NCBI RefSeq assembly: GCF_000143415.4
Contig: NW_003314262.1
Coordinates: 87,496-151,495, forward strand
Source of the DNA: Selaginella moellendorffii
Lineage: Eukaryota > Streptophyta > Lycopodiopsida > Selaginellales > Selaginellaceae
Direction: 5' to 3'
Length of the DNA: 64,000 nucleotides
The notes under the pieces are model-generated. The model ran no database searches. It was not told the DNA's origin and worked only from the letters and a program-made list of their open reading frames with translations. Of this stretch, positions 8,691-19,044 are shown piece by piece (the stretch's first letter is position 1; each line of letters begins with the position of its first letter). The position numbers and the translations under genes are program-made.

Positions 8691-11680
8691 CTACTTCCGC
8701 ATCCAACCATGCACAACATTATCCACCGATATGCTCATGCTGGGATCCCTTGGATTCAGCACCCATCTCTTTTCTAGGCAATCCTTCGTATATCCGGAAC
8801 TTGGCTTGAACCACTCCACAGTTACATTGAAGGAGTTAGTTTCCGCGTCCTCCTCTGCATCAGTGATGCAGCGCCCCACCCATATCATTTGTTTTTTATT
8901 ACTGGGTCTAACAAGCACGACCATTCCTTTGTAGACCTGTACTGGATTGAATGCTGAATCCGGCTTCTTGTTCCTCGGCCCACAATAGTGATCCTCAACA
9001 TCGTTATCTGTCACTGCATTTCCAGAGGACATTGTTCCGCTACTATCTGGTGCTCTAGGTTCTGGCCAAAAGGACTCTTCCAATTCTTCATATACAACCG
9101 GCCCATTTTGGATAGCAGATATAATCTTCTCCCAGTATTCAAGTAAAGGCTTGCACCTCTTAAAATAGGATTCTCCACCAAACACCAACCCCCTCTTCCA
9201 GAAGGCAATATGTTGTCTAATCCTGGCCACTATACTTTCCTGGTCTTTGAGTCCATCCGGGTGCATCGGCCGTGGGGAACCCTGAGGAATCATAGGTTCC
9301 CCAGTTATGGGATCTCTCTTGAAGAGTTCAATGCCATCCATTGGCAGCCACACTGTGTCCCATTCTCTCATCTTGTACCTTATCACTGGAGCACCGTCAC
9401 GCATGCTGAAATGAAACTGAAGAGGCTTGGAGTGGCCAATCAGCGTTTCAGATCCGTCCCTGATGTAGCCTCTTACAAACCCCTTAAAGTCTGGAACCTC
9501 TGTCACAAGTGCAGCTTCAACAGTGCCTTTGATGCAATTTTGGAATTCATCGTAGAGTTGTGGGAGGGTGAGGACATTGGATCGCCGGAGGGACTCTGCC
9601 AGGTGACTGAACATGGCATCGACGTCTTCATGAGTGTGCCCAACCATGAGAAAGCCAAGTGTAACCGTTTCAAATATGCCTTTGGCAACAAGCATCGCCA
9701 AGTACGCGAAGACGTACATGTTTTTGTTCTCACTGCTAGCATTGTCTGTTTGGAGCAGAAGATGGGGTGGAAGGCCACATCGGCCGCAAGAACTTCCTTG
9801 AGATTCTGCTTCGTTTGGATGAGGCTGTGCATTCACCGGGCGACCAGCCTCGTCGGAATGGCATGAGGCCTCACGTGATAACCCTACAATCTGACGGCCA
9901 ACATATTCACTGGGATGGCATGGGGCCCCACGCGATACTGCAAGCCTTTGCTCCTCCTCCAGCTGAACCCTATATGGGGTTCGATCGACAAGGGCCTTAT
10001 GCAAGGGTTGGCCGTTCAGCTCAGTCTGCGCACTTTGCAGAGACCTTAAGTGTTTTGCTAGGGACGCAATCATCATGTTTGCATCCCCACCACCCCATAG
10101 AGGTACAAAGAAGTTCCCATAGTTCTGGGCACCATGCCCATGAGCGATTATGCCAAACAGAGACACAGGCAGCTGCATGGATGAAGAGATTGCCTTGGGG
10201 GCAAGATTGAGTCGAGGTAAGCACGTCTTTTTCTGGTCCATTTTGTCGTGGATGATGCAGAGGTAAGAGTCAGGTCTCTCCATGGAGAGAATCCTGTTAT
10301 GATAATATACAGTCCTGCAGCTTCTCTGCTCGATGTTGTGGTCGAGCCGCCTTCTAACCAACGTCTCTCGCTCTTGAGCGCTGCAAGAATTCTTCGACAA
10401 AGCCATTTTGATAGCAGTGCACTCGTCACACTTTGAAAAGCTGGAGTACTTTCCTATACTCACATCCCTGAACCTGTTGCTCCACAATCTACTAAATCTA
10501 GATTGGCTCAGCTTCCTGTAGCCATTACTCTGGAGTTCCCGATTCACATCTTCCAATATGGCCCCCTTGGTATACATGGAAGGGAGAACTCGTTGGGTGT
10601 CTCGTGTTCCATCTTCCAAGAGGTGGGTTTTATGTGGTTGCTGCTCGCTACATGTCTCGACAAACCTTTTGAAGATTGCCTCTCCATATACAACATGACC
10701 CCTGGTTTTGTGCGTACCGTCGTTCCCATGGACTACCTGTTGAACCCTTTGTTCCTCGAACTCAGTTTTGATTTTGTAAAATGTGCTTCGAGGGACTCCA
10801 TAAATGATTCTCCATGCCTTCATGTAGACCAAACCCCTCTGGAAGACCATGCCCCCCACCTGATGTTCTGAAGCATCAACAGATGACCGTAATGCCTCAT
10901 ACACAAAATTGCGAGCTGCCTTCCAGGACAATGTCTTGTATCTTGCTCTCTCCTCTTCAATAGCATCCCAATCAGCATGTTGACAGCACCTCCTCTTGCA
11001 ACAAGCAACTGTCGAGACCATTCGAACCTCCATCGCCATTTTCTGCCTTTTCGGTTCGTTGCTCAGATCCCTTTGGCTGCGCTTTAGGAAGGTGTACTTT
11101 CTTTTCCCATGAAGAGATGTTCTGTCATCAGTTGTAGTGGTGTTTGATTGTGAATCCTTCACATTCTCAAACACTAAATGCCTCAATTTCCACCGCACAA
11201 TGCTTCCAATAGTCAGGTTGTTTTCTTCTGTGTCAACAACCTCTAAAATCGCAACTCCAATATCATCCCAGCCCAATTCTTGATTAGCAACCGCATCTCT
11301 TGGATCGACAACTGTGGCTAAGCCCTCAGCTACCACCTCCCCCTCGGGGTTGTTTATAAACACCTTTGCCTGAATCCATGTAGCACGGTTCTTAAGATCC
11401 ACGGAGGGAACATGCGTCGCACTTGCGCTGTCCCCAACATCTGCTTTCTTCTGCAGATTTTTCAAGGCAACAACAACATTTACCCCGACGACCATCTCTC
11501 CTCGTTCAATAGCGACCACATTCCCATCGAAGACAGTCTCTACTGATACAGCAGCATTGCCTTCCCCAAGCCTTTGACAGTGTATAACAAAGTTCCGATC
11601 CATAGACACAAGGGTCCCTTTTGCAACTCTCTTTCCACCATTCAAAATGTAAACCTTTTCCCCAACCCTGAAGGCTATTC
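8691..11680 (-). CDS. DUF7869-like DDE (transposase-like) protein of T, about 995 aa, 5' exon unresolved
   Basis: Open from an AG acceptor at about 11681 (CACTTTCAG on the minus strand) to a TAG at 8691. Numbering residues from 11645: an N-terminal block (GEKVYILNGGKRVAKG, just upstream, to about 70) resembles DUF8039. A Cys cluster CCKRRCCQH lies near 212. A CxxC (FSKCDEC) lies near 420. The RNase-H-like core follows, with IIHDKMD (Asp about 467), LLLQTDNASSENKN (Asp about 631) and GFLMVGHTHEDVD (about 672), giving a D-D-E/D pattern typical of DUF7869. A C-terminal module VYKGMVVLVRP...VEWFKP looks like a chromatin-reader fold. Residues about 570-620 are low-complexity and carry two palindrome copies (9858, 9915). 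No stop or frameshift interrupts the frame. The first in-frame ATG codes for the Met of LVSMDRNF; an upstream exon is likely, but splicing at 11752 would give a stop, so I leave it open. Confidence 0.8.
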
Positions 11681-11821
11681 TGAAAGTGTAGAAAAGAAGT
11701 TAAGACCATACAAAAAATGATTGGAGAATGGCCTAAATCATAACATACCAAATAGCATGAGGCCACATGCCATTATTCAAACATGCTATTGACACCCACG
11801 TGAAATTTCGCATTCACAAAA

Positions 11822-11879
11822 TTGGCATAAGCCCTCATGCCATTAGTGGTACCACTAATGGCATGAAGCCTCACGCTAT
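11822..11879. repeat. Paired palindromes around a perfect inverted core
   Basis: Two palindrome copies (11822-11843 and 11858-11879) flank ATTAGTGGT/ACCACTAAT, so the bases around 11837-11864 form a perfect longer palindrome. It lies just upstream of the minus-strand gene. Confidence 0.8.
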
Positions 11880-12051
11880 CTTTGGCCCCTGCTAGCCTAT
11901 TGCTATATTCCTTTTGCCTTGCTGCAACTGGTATATAATTTTTGTGTGCGTGACTAGTCACCCATACAAAAATATATACAGTTGCAGCAAGGCAAAAGGA
12001 ATATGGCAATAGGCTAGTAGGGGCCAAATATGGCATGAGGCCTCATGCCAT
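11858..12051. repeat. Approximately 195-bp near-perfect inverted repeat between the divergent T genes
   Basis: The left arm 11858-11955 and right arm 11956-12051 pair almost throughout, sharing TTTGGCCCCT, TAGCCTATTGC, ATTCCTTTTGCCTTGCTGCA and GTGACT, with centre GACTAGTC at 11952-11959. Each arm ends in a copy of the 22-bp palindrome; the right-hand one (12030-12051) is perfect. It could be a small foldback insertion whose own ends are the palindrome, or a structural element (origin, promoter or excision site) of T. The transcript would fold into a long hairpin. Confidence 0.87.
12030..12051. repeat. Perfect copy of the 22-bp palindrome
   Basis: ATGGCATGAGG is followed directly by CCTCATGCCAT with no mismatch or spacer. 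It is the best representative of the family. Confidence 0.95.
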
Positions 12052-12216
12052 CTTGATATACACACAGCTGTAGGCAAGTAAAAACATACATGACAATACG
12101 CTAGCCATGAAATTGCAAGGGCCCAAGATGGCATGTGGCCTCATGCCATTTCTAAATATGGTCCTAAACCATTCCATGGTGAACATACCAGGAAGCACAA
12201 GTGCCGAATATCAAGA

Positions 12217-12440
12217 GGAAGCGGTAGCCACACCAAAGACAGTGCCGCTCGCAACACTGCAACTACTCGTAGCACCGCTCGCAACACCGCAATTGCTCGT
12301 AGCGCCGCTCGCACAAACTGCCACTCGCATAAACTGCCGCTCGCAATGGCGCTCGCAATGCCGCAACCGCTTGTAGACGCATAAACCACAGCTCACAACG
12401 CCGCTTACACAAGCAGCGCTCACTGCGCTCAGCGGAACCA
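12217..12440 (+). repeat. GCTCGCAA-type short tandem array
   Basis: Imperfect units around CCGCTCGCAACACCGCAA repeat through the stretch, producing spurious Arg/Ser/Ala-rich frames on both strands. Confidence 0.75.
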
Positions 12441-12503
12441 AGAACACGGCGCACAAAAATGATAGACCTAGGAATGAGTTCGAGAATTCAAAAATAACAC
12501 ACG

Positions 12504-13794
12504 CTTGAACGTCACATCAAATCCTCTGACAAACCAGATCTTATGATTCCTCTGACAAATTTCAAACTGAGTAGCTTCTAGACTTTGCTGTCGGAGGTTG
12601 AACTTTGTCACATCATGTCCTTGCCTCAATCCAGCTGTGCCATGTCAGTGATTCGAACTTTGTCATGCCATGTCAACGATCCGCGCCAAGATTATTCGCC
12701 GTGTAAAGGAATAATTATGCTGTGTGTGTACGTCCATTTATGGCAATATAAGGCCACACACCATTCAAAGAATAATGCTAGTCAAGCATTTTTTGGTGCA
12801 TTTTTGGGTTCAAAATTGCATGAGCCCACACGCTATAAAGTTTACCTGTACCAAAAATAGAAACAGCTTTATTTACTTGGGAATTTAAGTGGTTGAGGCA
12901 TTTTTAAACTTACAAACACATGCCCTACTTACATTCCTTTGGTTGCTTAAAATTCAAAAATATTATAAACCTTTCTTTTTGCATTTTCAATGTTTTCAAT
13001 TATGGTTTTTGATTTTCGCAGGATCAGCCTAGTAATCTATTTGCATCCCGTCATGTTTATAGCTAGCTTTCATTTGTCCCCTTCGCTAGCCTGAGATACA
13101 TCTGCTTGGCATCTGCCTCTTACAGCATTTGCCCAGAAAGGGCATCTTTCTTCACGCAGCATTTGCCACATGTTTAGGGTTTAGGGTTTAGGGTTTAGCA
13201 ATTCAATAGCTTGATAAACATGCAAATACAGAACTTGATGCAAAATCCTTTGATATGTCACAATGCCCCTAGGACCATAAACACATTTCAATAGAGAGGG
13301 TCCTTTCATTTTATAACTCCTTACGTAGATCTTGGTGAAACTAGAGTTAGTGAAGTTGGTTTCTTGTGATCCCACATCTGATTGTGATGTCCCTTTGCAG
13401 TGTCGATGGAAAGGTCAATGCACACCAAACTGTAAAATCTTGGAGCAAAATAACAGTCGGATCTATGGCAAATGCCCCTGAAACATTGTAAGGCTCGTGT
13501 GGTCTCATGTGGTGTCCGATCGAGATGCTTCTTTGCAGGGTCATCAAGAAGGACATTGTATACCGTTCTGTAAAATCTAGTTGCGATCTAACGGTTGGAT
13601 CTCCAGAAAACTCAAAACAATCTCGCGCGTGTCAGAATATTCTAGGAATATACTCCTATGTGCCCCTGAAAATGGCATGCGGCCCCACGCCATTCAAGAG
13701 ATAACGCCAGATAATGCCGAGCATTTTTTGGTGCATTTTTTGGGATCAAAATTGCATGAGCCCACACACTTGAACGTCACATCAAATCCTCTGA
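12504..13794 (+). repeat. Internal direct repeats of T
   Basis: CTTGAACGTCACATCAAATC followed by CTCTGA occurs at 12504-12529 and 13769-13794. A longer unit with GCATTTTTTGGTGCATTTTT and then AATTGCATGAGCCCACAC occurs at about 12786-12833 and about 13722-13768. A looser pair around CTGTAAAATCT and CGGATCT/TGGATCT lies at about 13380-13465 and about 13505-13605. Confidence 0.75.
13172..13198 (+). repeat. Interstitial telomeric repeat, about 3.8 x TTTAGGG
   Basis: GTTTAGGGTTTAGGGTTTAG continues to 13198, exact plant-type telomere units inside the transposon's intergenic region. Such teloboxes also occur in plant promoters, so a regulatory role is possible. Confidence 0.9.
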
Positions 13795-14087
13795 AAATTT
13801 ATTTAGCTGAACATCTGGCATTTTTGGAAATACAAGATGCCTTGGAATATCCAATCATGCATGGTATAAATATAGCGAGGGTATTAAATGATATCCCAAT
13901 CATGATCTTTCTTTTGGATTTCACGTGCATGCAGTTCGAGGAATGATGATGTTGCGGATTTCTTTTGGATTTCACGCACGATCCAGAAATTAATGGTGGC
14001 GCCCAAGTCCGAGGAATGATGACGTGGTGGGATTACCAATCGTCGTGACATTTCGCGCGTGTGAGGTTAGGTTTTGCATTTTGCTTC

Positions 14088-14240
14088 GTACTCGCGCTCG
14101 CACACTCGCGCTTGCATCGCGCTCCCACTCGCGCTCCCACTTCTCTACAGGTTTCTCGTGTGCATCGGCGTCCACTCGCGCTGGCATCACACTCGCGCTC
14201 GTGTGCATCGGCGTCCACTTCAAGACACACCCAGTTTGTA
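14088..14240 (+). repeat. CTCGCGCT-rich short tandem array upstream of the plus-strand T gene
   Basis: Units such as CTCGCGCT and CACTCGCGCTC recur with variation and yield long spurious frames. The array lies in the presumed promoter or 5' UTR region. Confidence 0.7.
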
Positions 14241-15029
14241 ACTTCGCCGCCAACTCCGCCGCCCACTCCACGCAGCCCACTTGGCGTCCCGGGAGATTTT
14301 AGCGCCACTCTCCAACTGTAAGTGGCAGAGTAGCCTTGCTGTTACGATCCGCTACACACACAGTGCACATTCGCCAGCGAGTCCGGTTGTCACGCCTCCA
14401 TTCGGCTTCAAATGGTAAGTCTTTTAGGCCAAGTAGAAAATGGCATGAGGCCACATGCCATTCAGTAGCAACATTGGCATGCACCGATTGGGCTCTCGAG
14501 TGTAGTCCGGTTACAGATGGCATGTAGTCTCACACCATCTTAGGATGCAGCCTCAAGACATTTGATGCAGTGGTGAATGGCGTGTGGCCTCACGTTATTT
14601 CCAGCTGCTAGCTTTTCATCTGTCAGCTCTAATTGTTGTGCATTTCTGAACAGGCGAGGAATTGCGTTCTTCTTCCAGCCACTGTCAATGTGGATGCAGA
14701 GAAGGGGGAGGAGCTCACCAGTTGGACTTTCGGGATGGAAGGCGAGGATCTGAGGTTGTACAACACAGATGGTGGGAGAAAAGAATGCATGGGGATCCTC
14801 ATCCAAGTGACAGACACTCCATGCAGTTCCATGCAAGAATATGGACTGGCACTTGTGGTAGAGACAGCGTCTGCCTTCAAGATCCACCTTGCACATCCTA
14901 GCGGCTTCCCGGAGGGGGGCAGCGGGTATGAGGAATTCCTAGAGGGAGCTAGGGAGAGGTTGTCCAGGAGGCCCATAATTTCAAAGACGCTACGGCGACG
15001 TTCAAAAACTATATTCCAACATTGAGCCG

Positions 15030-15695
15030 TTGAGAGTGCCTCCAGTTCGCGAAGCGAAGGGGAAGGGGGTCGACCTGGAAACTACCCCGAAGCAGAAAAG
15101 GGTGGTCAAGCTCAAGCCGACGTCCGACTCTCCTCCAAAAAAGAAGCTACTCGGTGATGCCATTGCCTTGGGTTCGAACACTACACCCACCAAAAAGAAG
15201 AGCCGCAAAGAGCAGAAAGAGCAAGAAGAGGCAGCAAAAATCGTCGCAGATAATAGTACTTGTTACTATTCCAACAAAGTATATACAATCGACGTGAGCC
15301 GTATCGACATCCAAAGCAAATACAACCACAGGCTAGTATCTGATGAGTGGGTGGAGAAACTGAAGCAGAAGATGTTGGCAAGTCTAGTAACACCCGACAT
15401 CGCAGACGTGATCCCCTACTACCGAACAATGAAGGGCGAGACGAGGTTTCCAAACTTGATCAATAGGAAGGTGTTGGACGATCAGAACATCCAGTTCTAT
15501 GCCGTCTCCGGGCAGCATTCTAGCTTGGCGATGCAAGAGATAGTTGTGGATATTATGGTTCTCCTACGCGCAGAATGTCAAGCAAGAAACGTGCTACAAA
15601 TTGGGTCTGCACGAGACATTGGCACGAACACGGAAGCTTTGGGTTCAACTGAAGAAGCCACAAAAACCAGGACAAGGACGTGCACTAGCAACTAG
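15030..15695 (+). other. ParB/sulfiredoxin-like domain segment of the T plus-strand gene
   Basis: After a Lys-rich start (KKKSRKEQKEQEEAAK) comes VYTIDVSRIDIQSKYNHRLV, then DEWVEKLKQKMLASL, and QFYAVSGQHSSLAMQEI at about residue 155-170 of this frame. This order (beta strand with Ile-Asp, a helix, a partner strand, then a strand plus 'SGQH' turn and helix) is that of the ParB/Srx fold, whose classic box is 'GERR/GQHR'. No helix-turn-helix domain was recognised. Past about 15580 the better reading (CYKLGLHETLARTRKLW) is in another frame, so this frame's own end at 15695 is not the natural one. Confidence 0.6.
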
Positions 15696-15705
15696 CGCCT
15701 GGTAG

Positions 15706-15759
15706 GTAAGCCTCGTTGCATGTGGCATAGCATGTGGCCTCATGCCATTTCCATTGCAG
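15706..15759 (+). other. Intron built around a palindrome copy (54 bp)
   Basis: GTAAGCC...CATTGCAG with palindrome 15727-15748 filling most of the interior. Three further introns of the same gene have this layout: 17221-17258 (38 bp), 17349-17397 (49 bp) and 17542-17588 (47 bp). Exon phases require their removal; unspliced, 17221-17258 adds a TGA. Confidence 0.75.
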
Positions 15760-15861
15760 AAATTCTCGAGTCTTCTCTCGAAAACACTGGGGGTCAATGA
15801 CACACTTAGCATCCATAACATTCTACTCGCGACAAAAGTTGTTTTTGAAAAATAGGTAGAT

Positions 15862-17083
15862 GTGCTAAGGAGGTACCATGACGGGGAGTTGCTAAACTCA
15901 ATGGGTGTGGAGGACGGCCAGAAGCCCAATGATTTGAAGCTCAACGCCTTGCGTTTCTCGCGGTCTCTAGACGACGACGACCTTCTGACAGTGGCTAATG
16001 CTCTTCTACGTGGTGAGGTAGTCTTCAACAAGACCAAAATGACTCCCGGCCATATTGTGACATACGAGGACTTGTGCACGACTCTGAGAGCTCGTGCGCT
16101 ATTGAAGGATTGGATCTTCGAGCAAGTGGCCGTGGAGAGGGTGAGCATCGACACCACGCAAGAGATGATGGAAGAGCTGGAGTTGTCAAATGAAGACATC
16201 GACGAGTACATGAAGGGGGCCCCCAAGTTCATCGATCTGCTGCGGGATGCCACGAAAAGTAAAGCTGAGAAGTTGGATCAGTATCCAAATTTCATTAAGA
16301 GGGATGTCGACCGCCGGCTTCAGAAACAGCTCGACCCCGCAGCAGAGGCCTATCAAGAACCTTATCGGGTATACGTGAATTCGGATGAGGATCAAAGGTG
16401 GAGGAGCATCATTTCCCGCGGAGATGAGCAGGTCAAGAACATCTTTTGTGTGATGGACTTCACAAACGAGGAGATCACTCATGCAGACGAAGTCAGCTCC
16501 ATCATTGACTTAATGGTGGGACTTGCGGAGGTGGAATCTTCAGTCCACTATATGATCTACGACTCCGAATCCTATCACAAGTTCTGGAAGGCCTTGAACG
16601 AGGTGAAGGCTCGGTTGAAAGGCAAGGAGATGCGGGAAATCTATGGGATAATGGCTAAGAAGAAGATACCGACGAATGTCCGTATCTTCACACTCGCCCT
16701 TGTTATTGGTCCTGCAGCAGAGTGGGACTGGAGTGACTTCCCAGCTTCGTTCGACAAGGCTGATCGAATTGATCTAAGGGAGGTCAATTTACCCGTGCCT
16801 GAGGAACTGAAGACGGCTATGGAGCTTTCGAATCCAGAGAAAGCTCCAGGTGCAGCATGGGAAATGCTCAGCTGGGTCTTCAACGCAATAGCGGGTGGGT
16901 CACCTGCTTCCGACTCCAAGGGCAAATGCATTGTCGAGTATAACTGCGGCAGACTATTCTTTCGAGCCGCACTACTCAAGGGTGTCCCGTGTGTTGCGGT
17001 GACAAACTCCATTGAAGAGGTGACTTCAATGGAGCATATAATTACAGTTGCCAAAGAAAAACAGTATCTTCTCTGCGAACCTG
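15862..17083 (+). other. Central helical region of the T plus-strand gene
   Basis: A 407-codon uninterrupted stretch follows TAG 15853-15855. It is rich in charged helices (ELELSNEDIDEYMKGAP, DEDQRWRSIISRGDEQVK). Near its end, GKCIVEYNCGRLFFRAAL then VPCVAVTNSIEEV resembles the glycine-loop and following strand of a Rossmann-like methyltransferase, but the key glycines are not convincing and no catalytic motif was found. I do not assign a function. Confidence 0.55.
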
Positions 17084-18412
17084 GTGAGTACGCACTTTAA
17101 GTTTAAATGTTATCTCACAAGCTCTGTATGCAGGAGCGTGGCCACCCCCAGATGCTGAAACGGCGTTAACAGCTACTGTTGAAGATACCCATGTTGGGCC
17201 GAGCTCACAACCTGCACAAGGTAAGGTCACGTGAGGCCTCACGCCATTTTGATTATAGATCGTTGTGAATATTCAGACACGAGGACTGAAAAGCGTACTG
17301 GTGGCGCGTCGAAGAAGGACAAACAGACAAGCAATAGGAAAAAAGGAGGTACAAATTATATTTGCAATGGCGTGTGGTCTCATGCCATTCCTTGCAGAAG
17401 ACACTTCTTCAAAGGCAAAACAGGCAAGCACCAGCCAAGCTCAAACTGACAGTGGTTATAAAAAGCGAAAGCACGTTGGACAGTCGTCGGGATCAGAGGC
17501 GTTTGATTCGAAAAGGAAGAAGGGCAACGAAAAGATGATAGGTAATGCCTCGCGGTTATGGCGTGTGTGCTCATGCCATTCATTGCAGATCAAGGGCTGA
17601 GTGAAAGCAGGCAGTCACCACCTCCTGACTCAGATTCCTATGGCGGACTCCCCTTCCCCAATCTCAATGGAGAGGTACAATGGATGAGGGATGCTTTTCA
17701 AGTCAGGGCCACGTTTTTCTCATCTCGTCGTCTTCGAAGGGTGCAAGAACGTGTAGAAACCATGTTAAGACAGTCGGGTGAGGATACGGTCCTAGGTCAC
17801 GCACTAAAACAAGCTATGGATGTCTTGTATTTTGAGATGGAGACTCGGCTAGATGATTTTCCCAAGATGGTCCTAGAAGAACAAGCCATCCAGCCTGAGC
17901 AGCCTATGGAAGAAATGCAGGAGGGGGATGAGGAGCCAGAGAAAGATAATGAGCAGGAAGAGCAGAAGGACGAAAAGGAGGACAAAGAAGAGGAGGACGA
18001 AGAAGAGGAGGATGAAGAGGACTTGGATGGTCCTCACAATGGTGACGATCACAATAACGACGACGACGATGATGACGACGATGGCCAGCCTGAGGTGGCC
18101 AAAGAGCAACGGAGGAAGGTCATACAAGACAAACCATCAGGTAAATAATAGTACATCCATTCCTAACCTTTTACCATTTCTAACATTGTCCATGTAGGTC
18201 GCAGAGAAAATGGTAAGTAGAGATTATTCAGTTGAATTTACAAACTCTAGCCTTTAGTGTCGAGGAAGGATAGTGCCAAGCAAGGGTCGAAACGTATGTC
18301 CAATCCTTCAGAATCAGTAGTGCGCCCAAGTGATATCGGTCCTAGTTCCTCAATAGCAGTTGATGGTAAATACAGTATAGTCGATTCAATGTGCTAATGA
18401 GTTTGTTTTTAG

Positions 18413-18997
18413 TAGCACGGGAGGATACCATCTCAATCGAAGGGAGATATTTGGACATGCATATGGATCCGCCAGTGGACTTTACTTGCCTGCAAGAGTC
18501 ATCAGAGCTGGTGGAGGCTACTACCCATATCAACGCCAAGCAAGCTGACCACGCTCCACTTGATGCTGCCCATACCACTGAGTCAATCTTGTCCACGTAT
18601 CCAACTGACGGTGACCAGGCGCCATTGGACCCGCATGAGGCCGCCCCAGCCGCCAAGCCGGTTGTATCCTCATTTCCAACGGACTCAACGTGTGCCCAAT
18701 CGTCTGACTACGCGCCGTTGGAACCTCCCTACACCGCCTCTGCTGCCTGTTCGGTCATGTCCACTTTGCCAACGGAGGCACCAGCTGAAATGGCGTGTGA
18801 TCACACGCCATCGGAACCACTCCATGCCACTGTTGAGCCAGTTGTACCAGAGTCTACAGCTGAAATGGCATGTGCCCACACGCCATCGGATGCGATTGAC
18901 CCCACATTGCAGAGGAGAGTATTTCCGCCCTTCACGTTTCCTCGACCAAAACCCTCTCAACGACCATCGGGAGCACCATTCGCTAATATTGTAGATG
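18413..18997 (+). other. Ser/Pro/Thr repeat exon of the T plus-strand gene
   Basis: Imperfect units of about 25-33 residues begin DHAPLD, DQAPLD, DYAPLE, DHTPSE, AHTPSD and often end in PTD/PTE. Two palindromes (18790 and 18865) lie at unit boundaries and are translated as EMACDHTPS and EMACAHTPS, so the palindrome is tolerated in coding sequence. It is probably an unstructured tether between the ParB-like half and the HAD domain. Confidence 0.6.
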
Positions 18998-19044
18998 GTA
19001 AAATTGACTTGTACCATTTTTTATGCTGACGCATTTCATTTCAG

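Larger units (their letters stand above)
12052..14411. other. T central intergenic region
   Basis: No gene could be supported. It contains palindrome copies at 12128, 12739, 12815, 13672 and 13751, a GCTCGCA-rich simple array, a (TTTAGGG)n tract, a CTCGCGCT-rich array and internal direct repeats, each listed separately. The promoter and 5' UTR of the plus-strand gene should lie near 14250-14411. Confidence 0.5.

Noticed and set aside
9210-9866. A 218-codon plus-strand frame opposite the DDE gene
   Set aside because: Antisense shadow of the DDE core; the minus frame carries the conserved motifs.
12107-12384. Coding regions in the T central region (Arg/Ala/Thr-rich frames)
   Set aside because: Composition of a GCTCGCA-type array explains them; frames exist on both strands.
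15645-16253. A 202-codon minus-strand frame opposite the T plus-strand gene
   Set aside because: Shadow of exon 15760-17083 and the preceding intron; no motif.
16900-17083. A DNA methyltransferase call for the end of the central T-gene region
   Set aside because: Only a loose resemblance (VEYNCGRLFFRAALLKG); no glycine-rich motif I or catalytic motif could be confirmed.
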